A stretch of DNA of 57,560 nucleotides from an uncultured Verrucomicrobia subdivision 3 bacterium (GTDB lineage: Bacteria; Verrucomicrobiota; Verrucomicrobiia; Limisphaerales; UBA11358): assembly GCA_903918885.1 (NCBI GenBank), contig CAIXFY010000015.1:1-57560 (forward strand), read 5' to 3'. Of this stretch, positions 43,758 to 52,955 are shown in pieces. The notes under the pieces are model-generated. The model saw only the letters and a list, made by a program, of their open reading frames with translations. It was not told where the DNA came from and searched no databases. The position numbers and the translations under genes were made by a program. How positions within the stretch are numbered: position 1 is the stretch's first letter; the number at the start of each line of letters is the position of its first letter.

Positions 43758-46589
43758 TCATTGGTTTTTGAGCGGCACAATCAGTTTCACCACCGTCCCG
43801 CCGTTCGCGCCGGGTGTGATTTCAAATTCGCCGCGCACATCGGCGAGACGCTTGCGCATGTTTTTCAGACCGTTCCGCAATTGTTTTCCGGAAAGATCGC
43901 CGACGCCGCGACCGTTGTCGCTGACGCTTAAAATAAATTTATCCGGCGTCAACTGCAACTTCACGCGCGCCTCCGTGGCGTGCGCGTGTTTGACGACATT
44001 GTTCACCGCCTCCTTGAACGCGAGGAAAATATTGTGGCGCACTTCCGGCGGAATCGGCGTCGGCGGCACGGCGGGCAGTTCGGCGCGGAAACTCAAGCCG
44101 GCCAGCGCGAAATAATCCTGCGCGTATTTGCAAGCATAGTTCGCGAGACCTTCGAGCGTGTCGTTGGCGGAATTGAGCGACCAGACGATTTCATCCAGGG
44201 AGCGCGTCGTGTCGCGCGCGGTCTCGACGATTTGCTGCGCGTGTTGCTCAATTTCTTCCGGCAAATGCTTGTCCGCCTCGGCGAGTTCACCCAGAAGCGT
44301 GACCTGCGTGAGGTTTGCGCCGAGTTGGTCGTGCAAATCGCGAGCAATGCGGGCGCGTTCCCTTTCAATCAATTCCTTCTGCCGCGCGGCGCGCAACTGG
44401 CGCTTCAGTTTCGCCGTGGAAATCAGGTGGATCGTTCCGGCCAGCGCGCTGACAAAAATCAAAATCGCCAGAACAATAAACCACGGTTTGCGCCAGAACG
44501 GCGGATGGACGGTGATGGCCAGCGTCGCGCCGGTCTCATTCCACACGCCGTCTTCGTTGCAGGCAATGATGCGGAAGACATATTTTCCGGGCGCCAGCCG
44601 GGTGAAATGCGCCACGCGTTCGCCGCCGGCATCCGTCCAATTTTTGTCGCGACCCTCCAGCCGGAATTTGAACCGCGCACCGAACCGCGCGCCTTTGGCG
44701 GCGGAAAAATTCAGGCAGGTGAAACGGATTTCCAACTGCTCGTCACCCGGTGCCAGCGTGACCGACCGACTGGCGACGGAACCGAGCAGATTATTATTTT
44801 GCTCAACGCCGTCCACCAACACGGACTCGATAACGACCGGCGGCTGATTGGTGTTGGGTTTCAAATCCGCCGGATTCACAGAGACCAATCCCCCGACAGT
44901 CGGGAACCACAGTTTCCCGTCACGCATCCGACAGGCGGCGGGCTGCGCACCGGCGGAACATTCGCGCGTGAGAAAAGTGCGGCAGGAAATGTCTTTCACC
45001 GTTCCGGCGGCAAAATCCGCCAGCGATTTTTTCTCTACGCGCAAGAGGCCTTCATAGGAACCAAGCCACAAATCGCCCGCCTCGTCATCCAACAAATAAC
45101 CAATGCTGTCGGTGCTCAAACCGCCGCGAACGGTAGAACACAAATTCCAACGGCCGTTTTTCAGCCAAGCCAGCCCGTGACCGGAAGTGCCCGCCCACAG
45201 GACGCCATCGCGATCAACAACCAGTGAAGAAATATCCTTCACCGGCGCGTGGGCATCGGAAATTTTTCCGGCCGATAGTTGGAACACCCCGCCGCCTTCG
45301 GTGCCGATCCAGAGATTGCCTTGCATGTCTTCGGCGAGGGCGCGAACGGCGTTTTTTGGCAAACCGTTTGCGGGCGAATAAACTTTCCAGCCGGAACCGT
45401 CATAACTTGCCAGACCGTTTTGTCCGCCCGCCCAGACCGTTCCATCATGCGCCTCGAAGAGCACAAAGATTTGTGCGCCGATTTTTTCCAGACCCGGCAC
45501 GGGCTCAAAACGATTGGCCGCGAAGCGGAACAACCCCTCGCCACGCGAGCCGCCCCAGACCCGCTGCTGGCGATCCACCAAGACCGTCCAGGCGTTGGCA
45601 GCCGTGCCGATGCCGTAGTCGGTGGCGGCATTCGTGCGCCAGTAAGAAAGTCCCTGGCCATTGAAGGTCACCCACAAACCATTCGTTGTATCTTCGGCCA
45701 CGGACTGCGCCACCCACGGATGCAAACCGGCCGGCGTTGTGAAGGATTTTTTGCGGATGCGGTTCAAGCCGCCGCCATCCGTGCCCACCCACAAATTGCC
45801 TTCCGCGTCGAAGGCCAGCGAAAGCACCGTCTTGTGAGAAAGCCCTTGTTCCACGGTGATTGGCTGCCAGTTGCCCTGTTTATCGAGCCAGAAAATCCCC
45901 GCTCCCAGAGTTCCCACCACGAGATTGCCGTCAAAATCTTCGGCGGTGGCAGATACCCGGAAGCCAACCCACGGCACCGCGTCCCACACTTTTTCCGTCC
46001 GGTCACCATGCCGTTTTTCCACCCGGCCATTTTGCAACAACCAAGACGCGCCATTTTCCCCGGGAACTAAAAAGTGCGCGGCGCGATAAAACAATTGCGC
46101 CGACAAAACCGGCGGACTCAAATCCACCTTGCCCTTGTTCGAGCAAAAAAAACGACCACTCTCGGAACTGAACCAATCCACACCCTGTTCGTCCTCGTAG
46201 GCGTAGGTGATTTTTCCAAAACCCACTCCCAGATTGACAACCTTCACCAATCCCTTGTTGATGGCGCATAATCCGCCGTTCTCAGTGCCAACCCACAGAT
46301 TAGCCTGACCGTCTTCAAATAAAAAAATCACACGGTTGTCCGGCAAGCCGGGCGTGTTGTTGACATTGAAGCGAGTAAAGGAATTGCCATCGAACCGCAC
46401 CAAGCCGTTCAGCGTGCCCAGCCAAAGATATCCGTCGCGCGTCTGCGTGAGCGCGATGACGGAACTTTGCGGCAAACCGTCCGCCGTGCCCCAAACATCC
46501 ACCGCAAACGGTGAGTCAGCGGCGGGCATTCGTCCCGCGCCCAACAACCACGCCAGACAGGCGATAAAAAATGAGATTTGCCGCTTCAA
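43758..46589 (-). CDS. propeller-sensor histidine kinase (Reg_prop, Y_Y_Y, HisKA_3)
   Basis: A ~943-aa membrane kinase. A signal peptide (KRQISFFIACLAWLLGAG) is followed by a large periplasmic propeller with repeated blades of the form GYLWLGTLNGLVRFDG, NLWVGTENGGLCAI, NLWVGTDGGGLNRI and NLWIGTEGGGVFQL. Then come a Y_Y_Y beta-sandwich (about 610-720), a membrane helix (PWFIVLAILIFVSALAGTIH), and a HisKA_3 domain with ARIARDLHDQLGANLTQVTL plus ATPase (FKEAVNNVVKHAHA). Such kinases sense sugars or other ligands and act on LuxR-type regulators, as here. No ATG start fits the signal peptide; TTG 46589 is chosen, but TTG 46652 is also open. Confidence 0.88.
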   Translation of the reverse strand: MKRQISFFIACLAWLLGAGRMPAADSPFAVDVWGTADGLPQSSVIALTQTRDGYLWLGTLNGLVRFDGNSFTRFNVNNTPGLPDNRVIFLFEDGQANLWVGTENGGLCAINKGLVKVVNLGVGFGKITYAYEDEQGVDWFSSESGRFFCSNKGKVDLSPPVLSAQLFYRAAHFLVPGENGASWLLQNGRVEKRHGDRTEKVWDAVPWVGFRVSATAEDFDGNLVVGTLGAGIFWLDKQGNWQPITVEQGLSHKTVLSLAFDAEGNLWVGTDGGGLNRIRKKSFTTPAGLHPWVAQSVAEDTTNGLWVTFNGQGLSYWRTNAATDYGIGTAANAWTVLVDRQQRVWGGSRGEGLFRFAANRFEPVPGLEKIGAQIFVLFEAHDGTVWAGGQNGLASYDGSGWKVYSPANGLPKNAVRALAEDMQGNLWIGTEGGGVFQLSAGKISDAHAPVKDISSLVVDRDGVLWAGTSGHGLAWLKNGRWNLCSTVRGGLSTDSIGYLLDDEAGDLWLGSYEGLLRVEKKSLADFAAGTVKDISCRTFLTRECSAGAQPAACRMRDGKLWFPTVGGLVSVNPADLKPNTNQPPVVIESVLVDGVEQNNNLLGSVASRSVTLAPGDEQLEIRFTCLNFSAAKGARFGARFKFRLEGRDKNWTDAGGERVAHFTRLAPGKYVFRIIACNEDGVWNETGATLAITVHPPFWRKPWFIVLAILIFVSALAGTIHLISTAKLKRQLRAARQKELIERERARIARDLHDQLGANLTQVTLLGELAEADKHLPEEIEQHAQQIVETARDTTRSLDEIVWSLNSANDTLEGLANYACKYAQDYFALAGLSFRAELPAVPPTPIPPEVRHNIFLAFKEAVNNVVKHAHATEARVKLQLTPDKFILSVSDNGRGVGDLSGKQLRNGLKNMRKRLADVRGEFEITPGANGGTVVKLIVPLKNQ

Positions 46590-46672
46590 TGGCAGGGAGC
46601 ATACGCGGGAGCGAGCCGAGGAAAAAGAATTTTCAAAAACCGCTTGCGGCAACTATTGGATGGACTACGTTG

Positions 46673-46704
46673 AAACCGCCCTTGAGAACGGGCGCTCGGT
46701 TTTT
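46673..46704 (+). terminator. terminator-like hairpin, upstream one of two
   Basis: Arms AAACCG-CCC (46673-46681) and GGG-CGCT-CGGTTT (46690-46702), followed by TTT. No plus-strand gene is upstream, so it either ends an unseen plus-strand transcript or forms part of a small RNA. It lies in a gene-free stretch of 277 bases between the sensor kinase and tRNA-Ala. Confidence 0.45.
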
Positions 46705-46722
46705 CCTGTCGAAAGACGAGCG

Positions 46723-46773
46723 TCGGCGGATCCGAAAAATTAACCGTGTGCCGGATCCGCCGATTTTGTTTTT
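46723..46773 (+). terminator. strong inverted repeat with T-tract before tRNA-Ala
   Basis: A perfect 12-bp stem (TCGGCGGATCCG at 46723-46734 with its complement at 46752-46763), a 17-base loop, and directly after it TTTTGTTTTT on the plus strand. It has the form of an intrinsic terminator for a plus-strand transcript, though no plus-strand gene is seen before it. The remaining bases to the tRNA carry no other clear structure. Confidence 0.6.
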
Positions 46774-46866
46774 CCACCGCATCGCCCACATCTTTTTACT
46801 TGATTGCCCGGCGCGTTGCGGCATAGTTGCCGCCGTCACTTTCCAGTGACACTTGTAATCTTGGAT

Positions 46867-46942
46867 GGGGTCTTAGCTCAGTTGGTAGAGCGTCTCGTTC
46901 GCAATGAGAAGGTCAGGAGTTCGAGCCTCCTAGGCTCCACCA
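46867..46942 (+). tRNA. tRNA-Ala (CGC)
   Basis: A 76-base cloverleaf with acceptor GGGGTCT (46867-46873) paired to AGGCTCC (46932-46938). The third pair is G:U, the alanine identity element. D-arm GCTCAGTTGGTAGAGC, anticodon loop TTCGCAA with anticodon CGC, T-arm AGGAGTTCGAGCCTCCT, discriminator A and an encoded CCA. It reads the GCG alanine codon. The SDR gene starts 15 bases beyond its end. Confidence 0.95.
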
Positions 46943-46957
46943 TCCTTCAGATTTCAC

Positions 46958-47755
46958 ATGAAAAATCCTCGCCGCTTTACGTTAAAAAACAAATGGGTGC
47001 TCATCACCGGCGCATCCAGCGGCTTCGGCGCGGCGGCGGCTAGAGCCTTTGCCGCCGAAGGTGCGAAGATGCTGCTTGGTGCGCGCCGAATTGACCGGCT
47101 GGAAAAGGTCGCTGTCGACGCTAAAAAAATCGGTGCAGCAGCAGCACACTTTTATGAGCTGGATGTTTCCAAAACCGCTAGCGTCGAAAACTTCATCCGC
47201 TGGGCGAAAGCCAAACTGAAATTCCAGCCATTGCACGTTCTTGTCAACAACGCTGGCGGTGCGCACGGCCTTGACTCTGTGGCTGACGGTAAGGACGTGG
47301 ATTGGGAGACAACCTTTCAGACCAATGTCCTCGGCCTACTCCGAGTGACGCGCGCCGCCCTGCCGTTCCTGCCGCGCAATGCGGGCGCAAGCATCATCAA
47401 CATTGGTTCCATCGCCGGGCGCACGACCTACGCCGGGGCGGCGGCGTATTGCGCCGCGAAGTCCGGAGAGCTGGCCATCACGCGCGCCCTGCGCCACGAA
47501 CTGCTTGGCACGGGCATCCGCGTCGGCACGATTAATCCGGGCTTGGCAGAAACGGAATTTTCCGTCGTGCGTTTCAAGGGCGACCAGAAGAAGGCCGATG
47601 ACGTTTACGCCGGCATGAATCCGCTGACTGCCGAAGACATTGCCGAAACCATCATCTGGGTCGCCAGCCGTCCGCCGCATGTGAACATTGATGAAATCTT
47701 AATCAAGCCCACCGATCAGGCGGAAATTGGAAAAGTGTTTCGCCGCAATAAATGA
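46958..47755 (+). CDS. short-chain dehydrogenase/reductase (YdfG-like)
   Basis: A 265-aa cytosolic classical SDR. Cofactor-binding VLITGASSGFGAAAARAFAA (TGxxxGxG); NAGG motif in VLVNNAGGAHG; catalytic Ser in SIINIGSIAGRT and the YxxxK pair in YCAAKSGELAITRA. The NADP-type Arg in GARRIDRLEKV matches YdfG/serine dehydrogenase-like enzymes acting on 3-hydroxy acids, but the substrate cannot be fixed. It begins shortly after tRNA-Ala and converges with the LptF/G permease gene, leaving three bases between stop codons. Confidence 0.93.
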   Translation: MKNPRRFTLKNKWVLITGASSGFGAAAARAFAAEGAKMLLGARRIDRLEKVAVDAKKIGAAAAHFYELDVSKTASVENFIRWAKAKLKFQPLHVLVNNAGGAHGLDSVADGKDVDWETTFQTNVLGLLRVTRAALPFLPRNAGASIINIGSIAGRTTYAGAAAYCAAKSGELAITRALRHELLGTGIRVGTINPGLAETEFSVVRFKGDQKKADDVYAGMNPLTAEDIAETIIWVASRPPHVNIDEILIKPTDQAEIGKVFRRNK

Positions 47756-47758
47756 TCT

Positions 47759-48940
47759 CTAAATCCCACGGTTTGCCCGCCATAACAGCACCGCGCCGAC
47801 GGCTTGGAAAATAAAATTTGGCAGCCACAAAATCAAATGTGGGAAAAGTTCCGGCCGACCGGAGAGCGATTCCCCGAGCATGATGAAGGCGTAATAAATC
47901 ACCACGAGAATCAACGCTATCGCGATGCCGATGTTCGTCTCGCGCCGGTGGACGCGGATGCCGAGCGGAATGCCTACCAGCGCAAAACCGAAACACGCAA
48001 ACGAAAATGCCACCTCGCGGTGCATAGCCACGCGCACGGGCTCGATGAAATCTTTCTGCTGCTTCCGCAAGCTCTCAAGCTGCGCCTTCAATTCGGTCGA
48101 GGAATTTGTGCCGATGGCTGGTTGCTTTAAATTTTCCAGATCGTGTAGCTCCTGCCGCAATTGCCCGAAAGTCATGTCGCTGATTTTTGGTTTGGTCACG
48201 CGATTTGTCACCGAGTTCAAGCTCAAGTTCAACGTCAGCGTGGGAAACGAATTAATGGCGTTGCCGTGCGGTGTGATGGTGACGCTGCGCGCGTCAAACA
48301 AATCGAGCACGAGTTGATTGTTGGCACGATCCGGCTTGAGCTGGCCGCGCGCGGCGCGCAGCGTGGTGTCCACGTTGGTTTCGTTTTGCAAACGATAAAT
48401 CATCAAATTTTCCAACTGACCGCCGCGATTTTTTTCGACATAAAAAATGTAGCCCGGAAAATCGCGGATGAAGCGCCCTTCCGGCAGTTGCGCGTTCATC
48501 AGTTCCGAGCGCAAATCCGTGATGAGTTCCTTGTAGGCCACGCGACAGCGCGGGCCGAGTTCCATGTTGAACCACGCGCTCAAGGCGCAACACAGCAGAC
48601 TCAGCAGCAAAACCGGAGTCACGAGCGACAGCAGACTCACGCCGCTCGCGCGAGCGGCGGTGAGCTCCTGATCAGCGCTGAATCGTCCGAACACCAGCAG
48701 CGTCGCCGTCAACATTCCCATGGGTAGCGCGAAAACCCAGACGAACGGGATGAGATAAAAAACCGCCTTCACCATGAACCATGGGCTGACATGGCTGCTG
48801 GCGAGGAGCGTGAGGATTTCGCGCAGCGCGTTGCCTACGAGCAGCACCGCAGTGAACACCGCCACGGTGAGCAGCAACGTGGCAAGAATCTGGCCGACGA
48901 GATATTTATGCAGCGTTTTCAACGGTTGTTCCGCGCGCAA
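47759..48940 (-). CDS. LptF/LptG-family permease
   Basis: A 393-aa inner-membrane permease of the LPS export ABC complex, which feeds LPS into the LptC-A-D bridge. Family plan: three N-terminal helices (about 15-120), a periplasmic domain of about 190 residues (including [20 protein letters not shown]), and three C-terminal helices (about 300-390). [20 protein letters not shown] is the conserved cytoplasmic coupling region contacting LptB. LptF and LptG are hard to tell apart by eye, so no symbol is given. The periplasmic domain has an extra Gln/Glu/Lys-rich helical insert ([17 protein letters not shown], about 255-290). Follows the NHL/Ig gene by 39 bases. Confidence 0.9.
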   Translation of the reverse strand: MRAEQPLKTLHKYLVGQILATLLLTVAVFTAVLLVGNALREILTLLASSHVSPWFMVKAVFYLIPFVWVFALPMGMLTATLLVFGRFSADQELTAARASGVSLLSLVTPVLLLSLLCCALSAWFNMELGPRCRVAYKELITDLRSELMNAQLPEGRFIRDFPGYIFYVEKNRGGQLENLMIYRLQNETNVDTTLRAARGQLKPDRANNQLVLDLFDARSVTITPHGNAINSFPTLTLNLSLNSVTNRVTKPKISDMTFGQLRQELHDLENLKQPAIGTNSSTELKAQLESLRKQQKDFIEPVRVAMHREVAFSFACFGFALVGIPLGIRVHRRETNIGIAIALILVVIYYAFIMLGESLSGRPELFPHLILWLPNFIFQAVGAVLLWRANRGI

Positions 48941-48979
48941 AGTGGCGGATTTGCCGCGCCGAGAAAAGCTATTTGTGGT

Positions 48980-50596
48980 TCAAGGCGTCCAGCTCAGCCG
49001 ATAAAAGCGGGTCGGAAAATTCGTGGAATCCGCATCCGTCAAATCAACCATCCCGTCAGCGGCAAACTTGGTGACCGTTTGCCATTGGATAAAATCCGTT
49101 GTCGCCTGCAATTCATAATTAAACCCCGGATCCACGTTCATGGTCAGGTTGAAGGTTTGATCCGGCTGGGCAGCGGAAGAAATCATGTCCATGACCAGCG
49201 GCGGCGTGACCACAGACAAGCTCGCCGGCGTTGTCAGCGCTGTTCCGACGGCGTTGCTCACCCGGACGGCATATCGGCCCGACTGCGCGGCTTGAGCATC
49301 GGCCAAAACGAGGTTTGCGTTCGTTGCGCCGGACAAATCCAAGCCGTTGAACTGCCATTGAAATTTCAATTCCGATCCGGTAGCGATGACGGCGAGATTA
49401 GCCGTCCCGCCGCGCAACAGTTTTTGGTCAACCGGATTGCTCAAGATTTTTGGCGACGCCAACACCGTCACCGGCGCGACGCTGCTTGTGACTGCGCCGG
49501 ACGAACCATTGATGACGACGGAATAATTACCGCTATCGCTTAAGGCTGTGCTCGGAACGATCAAGTTTGCATTCGTCGCGCCGTCCAGATTCGCGCCGTC
49601 TTTCTGCCATTGAAAGCCCGTCTGGTTGGTTCCGCCAACCGTGACCGAAATTACCAGATTATTTCCGGCCGCGACATTTCCGTTCGCGGCATGCGCGGAA
49701 AAGTGCAGAAAGTTATCGACGCCAAAAAGTTCAATCCGCGAATTGTTGGCCGAAGCGATACACAGCCGGTTGAAACCGTCCAGCACCATGCCCAGCGGTA
49801 AATTCAAATCGCCGGCGTCAGAACCGAAATTCCCAAGCGTGCCGAGCGATGAACCGCTGACGGCGTCAAACACCTTGACCTGTCCTTGAAAGGAATCCGC
49901 CACGAACACGCGACCGGCATTATCCACCACCAAAGCTTGCGACCGACCGGACGGGCCGCCAAACATGCCGCCAGAGCCGAGCTTGAACTGCCGGGAATAA
50001 ATCCCGTTTGTGAACACCTGAATGCGGTCGTTGTTTTGATCGACAACCAAAACTTCGCCGTTGCTCCGCACCGCCAAACCGGCCGGAAAATCGAATCGAC
50101 CGTTGCCAGCGCCCGCACCACCAAACTGACCGACCTGGGTTGCGCCGTCGTAGACGCGCACCAAATTTGCTGGGCTGTCGGAAACATAAACCAATTGCGG
50201 CGAGGCCGGATCCACGGCGAGATGGCTGGGCAAACGAAATTCGCCCGTGCCCGCGCCGAGTTGGTAAAGCAGATTCCATTGCGCATCAAACACGGTGACG
50301 CTTCCGTTTTTTTCTTCGCTCAAATAAATTCGTCCGTCGTTGGCTATAGCAATCGCCAGCGGTCCGGCAAAGCCGTCATGCACCGCAACCTGTTGGCCAA
50401 ACGCGTTGAAGACCACCACCCGCCCCGCTGCCGGATCTGTGACATAAAGATTGCCCGCCGCATCCGCAGCCACGCGCGCCGGCCCGCGCAGGCTTTGGGA
50501 AAGCGCGCCCAGCGACGCGATGTTCGGAGCGGCGGCTTGAACGACCAAACTGACGGCGACAAAAATAATTCCAATATGAACAGCAAAACTTTTCAT
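48980..50596 (-). CDS. secreted NHL-propeller protein with two Ig-like domains
   Basis: A 538-aa exported protein. Signal peptide MKSFAVHIGIIFVAVSLVVQ, then a six-bladed NHL propeller (about 25-300) with blades such as GPARVAADAAGNLYVTDPAA, FPAGLAVRSNGEVLVVDQNN and LVVDNAGRVFVADSFQGQVK. Two Ig-like (I-set type) domains follow (about 310-400 and 405-495), each with the FQWQKDG/FQWQFNG and SDSGNYSVVI/AQSGRYAVRV pattern. The C-terminal 45 residues (NYELQATTDFIQWQTVTKF) are a module often ending verrucomicrobial surface proteins. ATG 50596 has a GAGG Shine-Dalgarno and overlaps the stop of the radical SAM gene (ATGA). Likely a surface protein of the cytochrome locus. Confidence 0.9.
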   Translation of the reverse strand: MKSFAVHIGIIFVAVSLVVQAAAPNIASLGALSQSLRGPARVAADAAGNLYVTDPAAGRVVVFNAFGQQVAVHDGFAGPLAIAIANDGRIYLSEEKNGSVTVFDAQWNLLYQLGAGTGEFRLPSHLAVDPASPQLVYVSDSPANLVRVYDGATQVGQFGGAGAGNGRFDFPAGLAVRSNGEVLVVDQNNDRIQVFTNGIYSRQFKLGSGGMFGGPSGRSQALVVDNAGRVFVADSFQGQVKVFDAVSGSSLGTLGNFGSDAGDLNLPLGMVLDGFNRLCIASANNSRIELFGVDNFLHFSAHAANGNVAAGNNLVISVTVGGTNQTGFQWQKDGANLDGATNANLIVPSTALSDSGNYSVVINGSSGAVTSSVAPVTVLASPKILSNPVDQKLLRGGTANLAVIATGSELKFQWQFNGLDLSGATNANLVLADAQAAQSGRYAVRVSNAVGTALTTPASLSVVTPPLVMDMISSAAQPDQTFNLTMNVDPGFNYELQATTDFIQWQTVTKFAADGMVDLTDADSTNFPTRFYRLSWTP

Positions 50597-52128
50597 GTTG
50601 CCACCTCGACGGGACTGGGTTTTAGGTTCAGTTTGCGTTTTATGAAGTTTTTGACGCGCGTCACCGGGCATTTGCTTTCCAAGTTGAATACCTCGGCGGC
50701 ATCCGTCATGCCCGCCGGCAATTCTAGTCCGGCCATTTGTTCCTTGAGGTAGGAATGTTCCATGAGCAATTTCATCAGCGATTTCATGAACTCCTGTTTC
50801 CATTTTGGCATCGTGTGAAACTGGTTCATCTTGTGGATGTAAAAATCGCGAAACCCGCGGAACAGCTCCGTGCGCACCTCGTCAATGCTCATGTTCACCG
50901 GCTTGATGACCGGCTCGACCAGATTGTATTTACGGTAATCGCGCGTGGCGACATGGTCTTTTACATCGCGCCAAAGATCGGCATACGGCCACGGGGTAAT
51001 GGCGAGAAAGAACGCCATGTCAGGATCGTAGTATTTGGAAAGATCAATAGTGCGCTGCATCTCCGCCTTGGTTTCATTCGGCAACCCCATGACAAACGAA
51101 GTTTCAGAAATCATGTTGTGCTCACGAATCAATTCAATCGCGCGCTTGCCCTGCCCCACTTTCGCGTCCTTCTTGTAAAGATCAAGCGTAGCTTGGTTCA
51201 CCGACTCGACGCCGACATAAATGTGCTCCACGCCCGCCTTGCGATAAATCGGCATGATGGCTTCATCGCGCACGATGTCGTCCACGCGCGTTTCCAGCAG
51301 CAGCGTCGTGCCGAAATCGCGCTCGATGAGCAAATCCAAAATCTTCCGCCAGCGGCGCGGGTCGAGTGTGGGGATTTCGTCGGCGATCATCGCCACATTC
51401 ACGCCGTATTTCTCGCGGAGCATCTGGAGTTCGTCCACGAAATGCTCGGCGGAATTCGCGCGCCAGGATTCCTTCCAGAACAAACGCTGCGAGCAAAATG
51501 AGCAATGCTGCAAACAACCGCGCGACGACGAAACAATGGCCAGCGTCGAGCCAGAAATTGGGCGATAGGTATATTCCTTCCACGGCACGAGATTCCACGC
51601 GGGATCAACGCTATCAAGACTGCGAATGAATCCGCGCCGAGGCGTGACGACCACCTGACCATCACGCCGAAAGGCGATGCTGCGAACTTTCGACAAGTCT
51701 TCCTTCGCCGCCCACGCCTGCATCAGTTCAACGGAAGTCTCTTCGCCTTCACCCAGAACGACGACATCCACGCCGGGATTGCCGCGCAGGATTTCGTCAT
51801 ACATGAAATGCGGATGCGTGCCACCCAACACCGTGAGCACGCCGGAAATTTCCTCCTTGGCCATCTGGCAGACATCAATCGCGTCCAGCACCGTCGCGGT
51901 GATTGCCGTGACCATCACGACCGAGGGCTGCTCGCGCCGGAGCGTTTCGCGCACCTGTTCGTGCGTGTGAAACTTTGTCATCGCGTCGTAGAGCTGCACA
52001 CCGAAACCGGCGCGTTGCAGCGCACCGCCGACATAGAGCAGGCTCAAAGGCAACCATGAACCGGCCGATTCCACCACGCCGGAATGATACGGCGGCGTGA
52101 CGAGCAAAATTTCAGCGCGTTGTTTCAT
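50593..52128 (-). CDS. B12-binding radical SAM enzyme
   Basis: A 511-aa protein. An N-terminal cobalamin-binding Rossmann domain (about 5-150: VTPPYHSGVVESAGSWLPLS, LGGTHPHFMYDEILRGNPGV, VVLGEGEETSVELMQ) is followed by a radical SAM barrel with the cluster motif CLQHCSFC and later LLETRVDDIVRDEAIM and EHIYVGVESVNQATLDLYKK. This architecture is that of BchE/HpnJ-type methyltransferases and related tailoring enzymes. The substrate is unknown; the position between ccsA and an exported NHL protein suggests modification of a haem, lipid or protein in the cytochrome pathway. Start at ATG 52128 overlaps the ccsA stop. The open frame running on to 53058 is only antiframe reading of ccsA. Confidence 0.92.
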   Translation of the reverse strand: MKQRAEILLVTPPYHSGVVESAGSWLPLSLLYVGGALQRAGFGVQLYDAMTKFHTHEQVRETLRREQPSVVMVTAITATVLDAIDVCQMAKEEISGVLTVLGGTHPHFMYDEILRGNPGVDVVVLGEGEETSVELMQAWAAKEDLSKVRSIAFRRDGQVVVTPRRGFIRSLDSVDPAWNLVPWKEYTYRPISGSTLAIVSSSRGCLQHCSFCSQRLFWKESWRANSAEHFVDELQMLREKYGVNVAMIADEIPTLDPRRWRKILDLLIERDFGTTLLLETRVDDIVRDEAIMPIYRKAGVEHIYVGVESVNQATLDLYKKDAKVGQGKRAIELIREHNMISETSFVMGLPNETKAEMQRTIDLSKYYDPDMAFFLAITPWPYADLWRDVKDHVATRDYRKYNLVEPVIKPVNMSIDEVRTELFRGFRDFYIHKMNQFHTMPKWKQEFMKSLMKLLMEHSYLKEQMAGLELPAGMTDAAEVFNLESKCPVTRVKNFIKRKLNLKPSPVEVAT

Positions 52129-52955
52129 GATTGAAAATAGGCCGAGTGCATCGACGGAAAAATGAATGGAAAAATCAGCACCGTCAGCACCGACAAAATA
52201 AAACACGCGATGGTCGCCCACGCCGTCTTGCGGGCGTCGAGTTTGAAAAACAGCCGCGCGTGCAGCAAAAGCGCATAAGCCAGCCAAGTCACGAGCGACC
52301 ACGATTCGATCGGATCCCAGCCCCAATAGCGTCCCCAAGATTGGTTCGCCCAGATTGCGCCCATGCCGATGGTCGTGGTCCAAAACACAAAACCGAAGCC
52401 AACGAATCGCACGGTGTTCGCTTCCAGCACCTCCACGCCGGGCAAGCGATCCAGCCAGCGACCCTTCGCACCATTCATCTTTCGCAACAGCACGATGGCC
52501 GACGCCAGCGACAGCACGAACGCGCCGACGGCCAGCTTGTTGAACAAAATGTGGAACACGAGCCAGATGGAACGCAGCGTCGGCGGAAGATTGCGCGCCT
52601 CGGGATTGGTGAACATGCCGATGCCCATCATCAAAATCACCACCGGCAGCGCGACGAGCGCGAGCGCCGACCAGTTCGGTTTGCGCCAGAGAAAAATCAG
52701 CAGCATCACAACGGCAATCCATGCGTTCGAGGACAGCACCTCGTATTTCATCATGTAAGGCCCGTGACCGACATGCACATAACGCAGTCCCAGCGCGACG
52801 GAATGCGGAATGAGACCGACGGCGGTGAGCCACTTCGCCTGCGCAATTTTGTTTGGATGCGCGAAGATAAGCGCGTAGGCAAAAGCGATCAGCCCGCCGA
52901 TGTAAAACACGACGGCAATCCAGTGAAACATCGCTTCCTGCGCAATTGGCGTCAT
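52125..52955 (-). CDS. ccsA: cytochrome c biogenesis protein CcsA (System II)
   Basis: A 276-aa membrane protein with about eight helices and the haem-handling WWD motif NQSWGRYWGWDPIESWSLVT (about 210-229), plus conserved histidines flanking it (LRYVHVGHGPYMMKYE, VFHILFNKLAVGA, LLLHARLFFK). CcsA with ResB/CcsB carries haem across the membrane and attaches it to CxxCH motifs. Start at ATG 52955 overlaps the ResB stop (ATGA). Directly downstream of a multihaem cytochrome gene, which is its evident client. Confidence 0.95.
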   Translation of the reverse strand: MTPIAQEAMFHWIAVVFYIGGLIAFAYALIFAHPNKIAQAKWLTAVGLIPHSVALGLRYVHVGHGPYMMKYEVLSSNAWIAVVMLLIFLWRKPNWSALALVALPVVILMMGIGMFTNPEARNLPPTLRSIWLVFHILFNKLAVGAFVLSLASAIVLLRKMNGAKGRWLDRLPGVEVLEANTVRFVGFGFVFWTTTIGMGAIWANQSWGRYWGWDPIESWSLVTWLAYALLLHARLFFKLDARKTAWATIACFILSVLTVLIFPFIFPSMHSAYFQS

